From the NCBI GenBank assembly GCA_026874595.1, contig CM049308.1:94047624-94111623 (forward strand): 64,000 nt of DNA, in the 5' to 3' direction. Origin of the DNA: Sipunculus nudus. Its lineage: Eukaryota; Annelida; Sipuncula; Golfingiida; Sipunculidae. The notes beneath the pieces were generated by a model. The model was not told the origin of the DNA. It saw nothing but the letters and a program-made list of their open reading frames with translations, and made no database searches. A program made the translations under genes and the position numbers. Shown here in pieces: positions 10,500 through 23,115 of this stretch (within the stretch, counting starts at the first letter, position 1; each line of letters begins with the position of its first letter).

Positions 10500-10584
10500 T
10501 GCAGACTTGAAGCTCCATGACGACAGGACCATCCAGCGACAGAGTTCCTGGCGGATTTCTTCTGTCATCTTCATAAACTGTGCA
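10500..10584 (-). promoter_or_regulatory. Candidate SECIS element (form II-like)
   Basis: Read on the minus strand, the outer stem TGCACAGTT (10584-10576) pairs imperfectly with AAGTCTGCA (10508-10500). Then comes ATGA (10574-10571) as 5' core. Inner helix GATGACAG (10569-10562) pairs over 8 bp (one G-T) with CTGTCGTC (10526-10519). An A-rich AAGAAA bulge (10561-10556) is followed by an apical CCAG/CTGG mini-helix. The 3' core would be GGAG (10516-10513). Length and order fit a form II SECIS; the weak point is 2-3 extra bases before the 3' GA, so the quartet is imperfect. It lies downstream of the only gene here that needs one. Confidence 0.5.
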
Positions 10585-11624
10585 CCAGGGGGCATCACAG
10601 TCTGCCCATACAGTTCTTCTGTCTTGATCTGAGTGTCCCTAAATAAAACAATTATCGTCCATTCATTCTATAACAAGCCTGTAATTTTTAGGATATGGTT
10701 ATTCAGAAATTCAAAAATGTTGGTCTTTTGTAGCCAAGAAAGGCCTATGATATTCATAGAATTAAAAATATAACATATAAAAATTCAGTTAAAATCTGTG
10801 CAGTTCAGGAAGTTTACAATCCCTGCATCATATATGCAATTGACCTCTTTGATTAATATGTATTTTAAGACCTAATTTACCTCAAAATATCATTAGATAA
10901 GTAATTTATCTAAAAGTGGAAAGAATCAATTCAATTGCAGCACAATATAATATCCACACCCTTTGCTGAAATATTAATATATGCAAATAACCTCAGCAGT
11001 ATGCACATTTTTCCTTAGTTGGATCTTAATATGCAGCAGTCCTTCTGTTTTTATTTTTTTTATGTGTATTGTTTATGTGTTTGTCCGTGCATGATAGAAA
11101 TTTAATTTATATTTATGTGTATAATATAAGTAATGCATGTATGTTGTACCCAGTCATGTTTTGTACTGTGTTTTAGTGTTTGACAGTAAATTTTGGTATG
11201 TTTAAGTTAGGCTTATTAAAGTAATAAATATTTTCTTGTGTTATATTTGTGCAGCCACATATTTTTATTTTCTAGCTTGCTACTGATAAAGTATATCATA
11301 TCTTATCTTATCTTACATATTAATCCAAAATATATTCAGAACCAAGCAATGCCTAAAGAAGTTAATGTTACAATTTGTAAATAGATCCTTCCAGAAAATT
11401 ACCATACTGTATATGTGAAAGATAATGACCCAAAAAAATGATTCGCAATCCAGCTGGCTTAAAAACAATAAAAACAAGCAAATTCAAGGAATTTATTTCC
11501 TCCGCTAGTGACACCTGTTGGTGATTAGTGACACTAAATGTGCTGATTCATCATATCAACCATGAAAGATCCTATTGTATTATTATCTTATCAGATAATA
11601 TTAAGGAAAGTTATCACACGGAAA

Positions 11625-12110
11625 TGAAAACCTGATGGACAGACAGACAGTCAGACAGAGTGACAGACAGACAGACACATCAAAACCAATCCCAACCAAG
11701 GTAAGCATAAAAGCAATCACTGATACAAATTTGAATGAAATTGGACAAAATGTAGGAAATTATTACGCAAAAACTAAAACCTGACAAATGGACAGACAGA
11801 GTGACAGATAGACAGACAGACAGAGGGCAGACACTCCAAAACCAATGTAAATATGAGAGCAATCAGTGACCCTAATCTGAATGAAATTGGATATTTAGGA
11901 AATTTATAGCATGGAAAAGAAAACCTGTCAGACAGACAGACAGAGTGATAGACAGACAGACAGAGGGCAGACACTCCAAAACCAATCCAAACCAAGGCAA
12001 GTATGAGAGCAATAAGTGACACAAATTTGAATGAAATTGGATAATATTTAGGAAAGTTATAGCATGGAAACAAAAACCTGACGGACAGACAGAGAGTGAC
12101 AGACAGACAA
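11625..12110. repeat. Minisatellite, about 125-130 bp unit, 4 copies
   Basis: Each unit has a CAGACAGACAGAGTGACAG block followed by a unique part (accaatccaaaccaaggcaag ... ttgaatgaaattgga). Located in the proposed 3' UTR intron of the SelL-like gene. Long open frames across it are repeat artefacts. Confidence 0.8.
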
Positions 12111-12134
12111 ACCCAAGTCAACGTCCCCTCTTCT

Positions 12135-12150
12135 GGGAAGGGGGGGGGGG
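12135..12150. repeat. Poly(G) tract
   Basis: A run of G followed by an A-run just after the minisatellite. Simple sequence. Confidence 0.7.
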
Positions 12151-12560
12151 GACAAAAAAACAGAGTAACTGATTTGAATTTAATTAAAAATCATAAGGTT
12201 ATGCTGAGGAACCATGTTAACAATGAATGATGTCAGTTTAGCTTAAGATCATCTTCAAAGAGTAAATATACAATAAAATTTGATCAAAATACATCCAAAT
12301 ACACTTTGCTCATTCATAATAACATTAACACAAAACATTATATGTAAAGAGAAAAAAATTATCATGATTACTGTAACAATTATTCTGATTAATAATTATG
12401 ATTACAATCTCGACACCCCATCTTCATGTGACTCACTAACATGAAAACATTACCAGGAATGGGCAGATCATTCTGTCACTTGGTTTGATGTCTTCATATA
12501 GAGTGAAAAAAATAACATTCACACTCAGACTAACAGGTTTTTATAAAGCCATATATTTAC

Positions 12561-15500
12561 CTATTTTAAAACCTCGAGAATTTGGTCTGGACTTGGACGA
12601 TCACTTGGGGTTTTACTGGCATGTATCATCAAAAGATTTCCACTGTTATCAAGCATGAAATCTCCTCCCATCTACAAATCAAACAAAATATTCACTCAAT
12701 AAAACATTACTATGGCAAGCCATCCCAGTTCAAAAAGCTGTATCATTTAAGTAATAGTTGGCTCTATTGCAACTTAATGTCAGACAGAAAATGTTAATTT
12801 GTTTTAAGCTGTTTGACTTGAGGACTCATTCATTCTTATATTTAAACAAACATTTTTTTGTCATGCCGAGAGCTTGTTTCACACTGAGCCATTGATGATC
12901 ACCATGTCTCGGAAATAAAAAATGTCCCAGTGGACAGTTTATATAAGGAAAGCCTCTAAGGCTCCTGTAGCTTTTTACTCAATTCTAACAAACAGCTGAG
13001 CAAATAACAAATGTCCAGATGACTTTGCTGAGATATTTCTTTTATAATTAGTCAAGATGTACTAAATATGTGAGATATTAAAGAGATTATCACAAATGAT
13101 TAATACATTAAAACATTTAAATGATATGGCATTAAGAAGATATTTATGTTACAGATCACTAACTGCAAGAAAATCCCTATACATACATCTAGGCTATTAT
13201 CATTTATAATATGCAGAATGATCAGTTTGACCAGTGTTCAGCGTTGAACTTACTTGATGGGGATCATCCTTAATATTTTTATAAGGTTTCAGTAGTTGGC
13301 CACCAGATGCCACTAGTGATGCATAGTGCATCAGAGTGCTGATGCCCCAAACCTGCCATGAAATAAAACAAAATAAACATCAAGAACAATGCTGGAAACA
13401 CAGTAAAAGCCAGGTTAACTAAACTACACACACACTAATATAAAAAGATTGTAATTACTGTACCTGGTCATAATGTAATTACTGTACCTGGTCATTATGT
13501 AATTACTGTACCTGATCATAATGTAATTACTGTACCTGTTCAAAATTTAATTACTGTACCAGGTCAAAATGTAATTACTGCACATGATCACAATGTAATT
13601 ACTGTACCTGGTCATGACGTAATTACTGTACCTGGTCATTATGTAATTACTGTACCTGGTCATCATGTAATTAATGTATCTTGTCATAATGTAATTACTG
13701 TACCTGACCAAAATGTAATTAATGTACCTGGTCATTATAACATTTTGCTGAGATCCACCTTGTGATGTATGAATGTGGGACATAAAACGATAATGAGTTA
13801 AACATAGAAAACATATAGCCCAGTTCAGTTGTTTTACATTCTGCTTGAGAGCTACATGGTTTTAAGAAGCTGATTCACTACCTGTACATATGCGTTGGCA
13901 CTATGTGCTTGAATACAATAGTACCTATGCTTTTAATTTCCAATACTTTCTAATTTTGAAATGTTGAATGATATAAAAAGACATATGAACAATCCAATAA
14001 TCAAGGATAACACTTCTTTTACAGCAGTAAAGTCAATTACATGTCCATAGGTGTGATGCATGTTTCAAATAATGAATACAGAAACACTTACGACTGTAAA
14101 TTTCCTCTTCAAGTTGAAAAATTTATAAAGCTGCAAACAAAAAGTTATCATATTATTTATCAATGGTTTACTGTTCAAATTTATGTGTGGTACAGAAAGC
14201 CAAAACTGAAGATTTCTGTCACCTAGTAGAGATCAGAATGTGCACCATAGTAACCTTTCACCCTAACAGACACCTGCTGCCACATAACCTACTTTATAAA
14301 AATGATAATGGCCCTTGTTATTTGACATGTGACCTGAGAATAAACAGTATGAAGAAGCCATGATTACAGACCTACATTGTAAAGACAAGCTATACAAGTC
14401 TCCTGTAACACTGAACTTTCACAAAACATTTCATGAAACATAACTCATGTTCTGTGTTCATGCAGCAAAGACACCATAAAACAATTTATCATCTACACAG
14501 GCACAAGTGCCTGTTGAACAAATTTTTTGCCCAAACATGAATTATTCTTCATACCTTTTTTTCAATAATTTGCAGCTATTTATTTCTTATTGGTCCAGTG
14601 GTGAAATTAATGGTAAAAGAACATCCACTGACAAAAGAGAACCTGGCCCAAAGAATTAGTCTAGGAGTTTGTTTCTACCTTTCTTTCTTCATCAGTCACC
14701 ATCTGAAAGCTGCATCCTGTGTCGTTTATCCACTGTAATGCTCCTTCACGCGGCCCGAACGTAACCACCATCACACGTCCACCAGCGGCCTCAATGTCAG
14801 CCTGGTCAACAAATTAATCAACGTCTCACACTGAAGAAACAAGGGACCCATGGGTCACAGAGCTCAGCTGATCATGATTGGACTATAAACGTTTCTCCAC
14901 TGTGATACTATATCGAATCGATAAAGCTTATGAATATCATGGACATGTTGGGCTATTATAAAGGAAGGTAATGTAATATGTGAGTAAATGATAAATGAAA
15001 TTACCTGACTGATGGATTAATAGAGTCAAATATAGTGGTTTATTTTTTATTTATTTAGGAGGGGTTGAAAATTGTGATATATTTGAGCAAATATGAATGC
15101 AATGACAGCAGTAATAAGCAGAAGTAGAATGATGCTATTTGTTGAAGGATCTGAAGTGTATGGTAGTCTGCAAGCTTTCAATTTGACAGATATGATGTTA
15201 TGATTAACTATGCTGATGAAGTGATTTATGAATTTGTGACTGTATGACACAATATCTCTTTAGTCTTGACAAGGTACATTATTGTGATGCCCACTATGTC
15301 TACATATTACACAATATTGACATAATTTCTGGCATGTATATAGGTACCTATGGACGTATAGTTATACAAAATATTAAAGTATGAATATATCTGATTCATC
15401 TTGTTCTTGCTTACTGAGGCTGACTTTGGGATGGGGTTCGGAGAAGGGAAAAGTGAGGGCAGCACGAAGGTGGATATAGAAATATTCTATTGTAATGTTT

Positions 15501-18500
15501 TTCATTTATATAAGAATATGAAAAGCTAAGAGGAAAGGGGCCCTCCTACTTCGTTATAGTAAAGTTCTAAATATATGATTGCAAACTAATACTCTGACAA
15601 GACTGTCATGAAGAAAAACAGTAAAATTTTGAGGGACTGTGATGCATATGAAAATTTACAGATGGACAGGCCAGTGGACAGAATGGACTAATACCTTTAT
15701 TTCACTTTCAAGGGAATAATGCATTTAAGTTTATATATAATCCTATTTTTTTTAAGCATATCCATTTTTTCCATTAAGAAGTTTTTATCTGAATCATTTT
15801 TTTTATTCCCAGGTTTTATAAATTTTTAATAAAAAAAAACCTGAAAATATAAGTTAAAATATTAGAATTGTTGCAAAAGTTGCAAACATTATATATACAG
15901 AGTAAAAAACTGAAACTTTGAGTAAAAATATTAGAATTGTTGCAAAAGTTGCAATCATCATATATCCAGAGTGTAGGTCATATTGGGTCATATTATGCAT
16001 ACACATATATTTTATTATTTTTAAATCATAAATGTTTAAACTGAATTTAAAAGAAAATAATGCCACAACATGGCATCTACAAGAATATTCCTTGAATCAC
16101 TATTTAAAAGTTTTGCACATTGGAGTTTTCAGTACAAGCTTAATTTTATTCACCAAAATAAAATAAAAGTAAATTTGATAAAATAAAACATCTTTTCAAA
16201 TAAAGTATACACACTGTTGGTTGAATGAGGGACAAACAATACCATTGTGCTAATTACTATCCCAGTTTTAATTTATTACTGGAATTAATAGTCAATTTCA
16301 CACCTGGTGAAGTTTTTACTCTTCTGAAGTTAGGAATTACTTATCTGATGAACATCCACACTTTCATAACAATACACCACTTTGTGGACACAATTAAATG
16401 TACACTTTAATCATTGTAACCCTGGTGGTACAATACAAAATCTAAAATGTAGCATAGCCTAGAATAAGAATGAATCAAATACAGAAAATAATAACATTCA
16501 TCTAGTTTATGCACCATCTGGGGGGGGGGGGGAGTGCAGGGCAGAGGGGAAGCCTGCTTGTAGTGGCCAGGCTGACCCAAGGCAAGCTGCCTGGGGTGGG
16601 TTACATAATGCAAGTGAAGGCTGTACTACTAGGTGGGCTAGATGTAAACAACACTTGGCATGGTGTTTGAAAACATGAATAAAAGCTATTTTTTCCAATC
16701 AATTTCTTTGAAATTTCAGATTTTAAAAGATTAAATCCTTTTGTATATATGCTGTGAAAATTAAATCAACAGTGCCAAAGTTGGACAAAATTTAAGGTAT
16801 TGATTTTTTATTTATGCTAATAACTTGAAAAATTCGCAAAATTCAGATCTAATTTTGGGTAAACAATTTAATCTTGATTAAATAAAGTTATATTCCTGAA
16901 AAAAAAGTCTCTAGGTTCAGCAATTCTCATGTTAGGTGAGTAAATATATTTCCTGATTTTTTAAAAAATTGCATTATGTTTTGGCCCATAACTTCAAAAT
17001 AATACCCAATACTGACCTAATTTTTGAAATGTTCATAGAAAATGTATGAAAGAATGTGAATACTAAATACGATCAAAAACAGATCAGTGGTTTTGATAGT
17101 AGGCAGCCTTGAAGTGTAACAATGGCTTTTTTTATGGAAAACAGAGTTTTTTTTCCTTAATATCTCGAAGGAACGAAGTCCTAATGACCCAATTTTCGGT
17201 ATGGTAGGAGATTTTGGGGACATCTAAAATTATGCCAACAGCCTGGGGAGCATAGAGATGTGCACTGAATGACCTACAGTCATTAAAGTGGACTGCTTGA
17301 CAATGTAAGGGAATACAACAAGAGCCTCCAAAAAAATTCAATAACTAGCCTAATTTTGCAGCTTTTATTTTCAAATTTCAGATTTTAACAGATTAAATCC
17401 TTATGTATACATGCTGTGAAAATTAAATCCACAGTACTTACAGGAAAATAACGTGCCGTGGCCAAAGTTGGGCAAAATTTAAGGTACAAATTTTATATTT
17501 TTGCCAATATTTAAAAAAATTTAACAGATTTTGATCTAATTTTTGGTATACAATTAAATTTTGTTTAATTAAAGTTGTATTACTGGGAAAAAGTCCCTAA
17601 CTTTAACACTTTTGGTCTTAAGTGACCAAATATCTTCCTGATTTTTTTTACAAAGTCCATTATGTTTGGGCCCATAACTTTTTAAAAAATTATATAATAC
17701 TGACTTAATATCTGGCAAGTACATAGGAACTATATAGAGGAATATTTATGGTAAATATGAAGAAAACCAGAGGAGTGGTTTTGATATTAGGCAGTCCTGA
17801 AGTGTAAAAATAGATTTCTAATAAAAAAAATTGAGGTTTTTCCTTAATATCTCGAAGGAACAAAGTCCTATTGACCCAAATTTCGGCATGGTAGGAGATT
17901 TTGGGGACATCTAACTGTATGCCGAATTTCAGATTTGTAGGTCCAACAGTGTCGAAACGTGCCAGTCTTAGGGACGGACATCCGGACAGACGGACGGACA
18001 GACAGACAGACAACGGACAATGGACCACGACTATAGCTCAGATGACTTATAGTCAGCTGATCTAAAAATCAGTGTGTGGTCATATACAAATGCTCTAAAG
18101 CTTTCTCTCGGTATAAATGTAAAAATAACTGCAAGCTTATCATGGCTATGTACACATAACAGCAAGCTAAGACATTGACTATATACAAATTAAACAGCAT
18201 TGCAACAAAATACAAGATCCAGCAGCCAGGGTTAATTACCGGTTATCTAAACAGGTTCAAGATAATGCATAAGACCATCTCTGATAAACCTTTAGGGTTC
18301 TAAAGAACTACAGCTACTGGTGCTTTTGCAAAAATGCTGAATGGAAGCTTTCTACAATATAAGTAAACTGAAGTGTGAAAAATTTTTACCAGTGTTACAC
18401 ATAAACATGATGCATCAAACAAACCATGCATGTATCAAAATAGCTGTGTGGAACTGTCCTGTAGATGTAACAAAAAAAGACTGCCAAAAGTTGGGACTAT

Positions 18501-21500
18501 TTTAACCAACAGGTCTTAACACAGTATGAGATGTGTTTTTACTGCAGTGTTTTCACTGTATGTCTTGGTGCAAACTAAAGTTTGATTATACTTTTGAGAA
18601 CAGCCAAAGGCAATTTTGTGGTGTTTATGATATTGCTCATAAAAGTCAGATCAATCCAAACTTGGAATGGAACTAGTTCTTTCTTGAACTATTACAGCAT
18701 AAAATACTCTCATAAAATACAGATTCCCCAGCTCATACATATGTTTAATGGGCAGCAAGTAAATCAGCCTTCCAGGCAGTCACTGTAGAATGACTTTTCT
18801 CTAAAACTCACAATTTGGACCAAGCTGAACAGGATATTAGAGGCAAAACTTCTTCCTAAATGACTTAGAATGTGCTTACTAATCATACATTACCTAAAAT
18901 CTCCTCCATGCTTTATGATGACATATTGTTGACATTTTTGTCATCTGACTTATGCCATTGTGTTTATAATCATATGTTCATTGCCAATAATAAACTCATG
19001 AATGATAAAATCAATGGAATAACTCTTAAAACAACTGATATCTCACCAGTACACAACTTTCACAAAATGAATAATTTATAAACTTAACATGACCATTGTT
19101 TTCAGTGGATTGGTAAAATCACTGAAGTCACACATAAAACTTGGCCATCTGCCTTTATAGACTAGTACTTGACTCAAAGACAAGAATCCTTCTCCCCATT
19201 TGAAAAGGAAAATCAGTACAATATAATGTGTAATAACCCACACTCTATTTACAATATGGCTTAAATATTACTCACAATCAGTATATGACTCAAAACGCAT
19301 GTGTATGAATAACTAGAATACAGGTAGTCAACAAGTGACTACGTGTATCCGCCAAAATCAGAGAAGGACAGGTGAAGTGGCATAGATTGAGTGGCAACGG
19401 GAAATTGAGTTAGATGTGTTACATATTAGCATGGATGTCTGTCATGTATACATGATGTAGGTGGCGCCAGCTGTTATTTGAATAAGAAACTATCCAAGAT
19501 GTATACACATGCAAAATTTCAGGTGGAAAAGTCAAACCACTGCTAAAATATGAGTGATTTTATCCCACAGCAGACAAACAGATGAACTCTGTGCAAAAAT
19601 GGTTGCAGGTGGCGCCACCAGTTTCTTGTATGATAAAGAGCTATGCAAGATCACATGCATCACTTCAGGCAGGTATGTCAAACCAGTCTGGAGATATAGG
19701 CATGGATATCAGCAGCATGAAAGTGAATGTAGGTGGCACCACCTGTCATAAAATCAAGAATGCTATCCAGGATGTATACGCATGCCAAATTTCACGTGAA
19801 AAAATCAAACCACTGCTGAGATATGAGTGATTTTAACCCAATTCCAACAAACTGATGGACTCTGTGCAAAAATGGTTGCATGTGGCACCACCAGTTTCTG
19901 GTATGATAAAGAGTTACGTGAGAACAAAACACATGCAAATTTTCAGGAAGATATGTCAAACCAGTCTGGAGATATAGGCATGGATGTTTGCAGCATGAAC
20001 GTGAATGTAGGTGGCGCCACCAGTCATAAAATCAAGAAAGCTATCCAGGATGTTTATGCAAGCAAAATTTCAGGTGAATTAGTCAAATCACTGCAGAGAT
20101 ATGAGTGATATGGTTAGGCACCAGTTCATATGTGACCCGATAATTGGTGTAAGTTTCGAAAAAATCAGTCCAGTAGTCTCAGAGGAGTTCTCTGGAAACG
20201 AACGTGGCGGCGGCGGCCAAACCATGTAAAAAAAATAGTATCTGCAAAACTCTGTTTTGGCGGGTACAATTATATTCATCTGAATGATGTGAATGAAACT
20301 GAATTTATTCAAACTTTTTTTCTCATTACTTAGTGTCTAAGTCTGGTCCACAAAAAACAGCGCGACCTACCTGCCGTTTCTGGACCTGTGCTACATGGTT
20401 ACGTCATGGTTGTCAGGCAAAGTGGCGTAACAAAATGAGGACAAGTTTCCTGGTTCTAAGACCGTCACCCACACGGACTGGTTTCCCTGTCCTTGCATCT
20501 GTTACCATGACATCAACAGGACCCCTGTCTCCGATAAAACAATCCATTTCTGGATGATCAGGAAGGATGCTCGCATCTACTGTCTCCAGGAAGCTGCTCC
20601 ACATTTCCTGGAAATTAGCCAAATTAAGTGTGTAAAACACATTTACTTTAAAGGGGACTTTTAATGAATATTCATGAAATAAAACATTCCCTCTTGTACA
20701 TGTGCAACATCACATTCAAACAAATTTAATGAAACAGCAAAAATACTCTTGACAAATATGTGTTAAAAAAAAATATCAGCGTAAATATATCTTATAAGCT
20801 TCTAAATCAATTTTCTTTCCACTATATTCAGTTCTCTTCATAAAGCAGTACCTTTTACAATTCCTCACCTCCTTTTGTAACAGCTCTTCAAACTCTTCTT
20901 GCACATCTGAATTCCTAAAAGATCAAGAAAATCTAGCAAATTCTTACAATACTCCTGTAAAATGATATAATACACAATCAAGCTACCTATTACTATCCAG
21001 AATATTTTATGGATGAGCTGAACCTTATGTATAATACATATATTGTATGGGGGTATGAACTTAAAGTACATCCATAATCTTCTCTCTCCCATCAACATTT
21101 AAGGCATAATGGAAAGTAGTATCACCATATATCAACTAATTTATCATTACACTTTTCTTTGTTTGACCTTAAAGTCAAATGGCAGGCGGGACAAACCATT
21201 ACTGTTCCATTTGTTTTTTACTTACTGGAAGTGCTTCTGACATATAGCCTCCATATCTTTCCTTGTAGTAACACCAAGACTGGATAAGGTCAAAGAACAC
21301 CAAATTAATCAATACACCTTTATTTAACTTATGACAATAGTATCATACAATATGTTTAGATAACTTATGAGAATAACATGGAGTTAATGAAAATATCATA
21401 CAAAAAATATGATTATTGATTAGCTGATGAAATGACATAAAACAGTTAATACATGTAATTTACAATCATAACTTTTAACCTTTCCAGGTATCTGCCCATA

Positions 21501-23049
21501 CTTGGTTACTCTGTGTCAATATTAACCAAAACAATCATAAGCTAATTTGGCTTTTTTCAAAACATAAAGAGAAGAATTCCATGGTGTCATACAAAACACA
21601 GCCCTTCCCCAAGAATCAATCATAAGATTCACCTTTTTTTAACATTAACACTTTTAAGAGTTTCAACATTGGAGACAAAATGACTGAAGAAACTCCTGCT
21701 TGTATTATAGGATAGGTGCACTGAATGTCTTGTTATGAAGTACAAACATACTTTCTGATGAGATCATTGCTTATTTGACTGAGAGCTTCCTAGTATAGGG
21801 CTGGGGATGATTTCAATGTACCTCTTCAAGCAGTCAGCATAGACACTGATCATGCGAACCAGGCAGCCGAACTTTGAGTCAGTGAATTCTTCCTTGCATT
21901 CTGAAATAATTGACAGTGCATCAGACAGTCCATCAGTAATAATTCAAACTGAGATGGTATGCTGAATATGGAGTCAGCTAATATATATATATATATACTG
22001 CTAACATAATGACTATCAGTATTTTTCATCTGACTGTTGCAATTAGGGTTAAGTGACAAATTTGTTTTCCATTATGTTCCATTTTCACTCATCTTATATT
22101 TTTGTAATTTTTGTCTTGACTTCATGGACAAAATAATAGTATAATATAAAAACTGCTGGTACAAACTGTTAACTCAGTAATAATTAACACTGAGAAGGTA
22201 TCCTAACTATGGAGTTAATATACCAGTAATATAATGACTATCAGTATTTTTCATTTAACAGTTGCAGTGTGGGTATAGTGACTGATTTTTTTCTTAAGTT
22301 TCATTTTCATCCATCTTATATTTTAGTAATTTTTGTCTTAATTTCTTGGACAATGTAAACATAAAATATAAAATATGGGACCACTGGGTCACTGTGCTCA
22401 GCTGAATTTGACCTTGAGGTTAAAAATGTAAAATAATATCAAACAGAGATAAAATCTGAGGGGAAGAGGTAATATAGGCCATTGTTGATATGACAGATTT
22501 ATATTGATGAGTTAGAAGTTGTTGCAAATTTATAATATTTTGTGACCTGAACATGTGTTTCCTAATGTTGAAACTGAAGCATGTGAGCATTTTGTGAACA
22601 TAAGATCCATACTTTTACCATGATCATTAGTTGGCCTTTTGATAAATGGATGACAGTTCAGCAGTTCACATATTTGTTAAATTAGATCTATTTTTCTATG
22701 ATATATTATTGGTGATGGTGGGGGTGGGGGTGTGTGGAATGATGGGATTTATAACATCTCTGTATATACATACCGGATATTCACTTAATTCAACAGTACT
22801 TACATGATAAAAAAGATCATTCATATTTACTGAATATTTAAAAATGAACAGACAGACAGGTAGACAAACAAAGCTGATCACTTTATATCCCATCCTGCTG
22901 AGGCAGGAAAAGAATATATGAAGTTTCATTTAGCTCTTAATTTTTTAATAAATCAAACTGTTTTAAAGTTTATCAAATATATAAATTTGCAATATTACAC
23001 ATGTAAATATATAAGTTGCCTTCAAACTTCAGACTTTAATAGCTTAAAT

Positions 23050-23115
<66 letters not shown>

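Larger units (their letters stand above)
10208..10638 (-). other. Proposed 3' UTR exon of the SelL-like gene
   Basis: A good acceptor (TTTTATTTAG) ends at 10639. The upstream coding exon ends with the stop TAG at 12561, followed at once by a donor-like GTAAAT. Splicing the two would give an mRNA whose 3' UTR starts right after the stop and contains the SECIS-like fold at 10500-10584. Two frames are open across the first 150 nt, but neither joins in frame past the TAG, so it is treated as untranslated. Confidence 0.45.

Noticed and set aside
10480-10638. Last coding exon of the SelL-like gene (open frame starting D-T-Q-I-K-T-E-E)
   Set aside because: The preceding exon ends with an in-frame TAG at the position where family proteins end. 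The open frame overlaps the SECIS-like fold and resembles no known protein.
11680-12121. Minus-strand frames rich in SVCLSVTL
   Set aside because: Translations of CAGACAGA-type minisatellite units.
20404-20415. Two TGA codons as evidence of a SelL pseudogene
   Set aside because: They fall exactly at the redox motif, no other stop or frameshift exists in 909 nt, and all splice phases fit.
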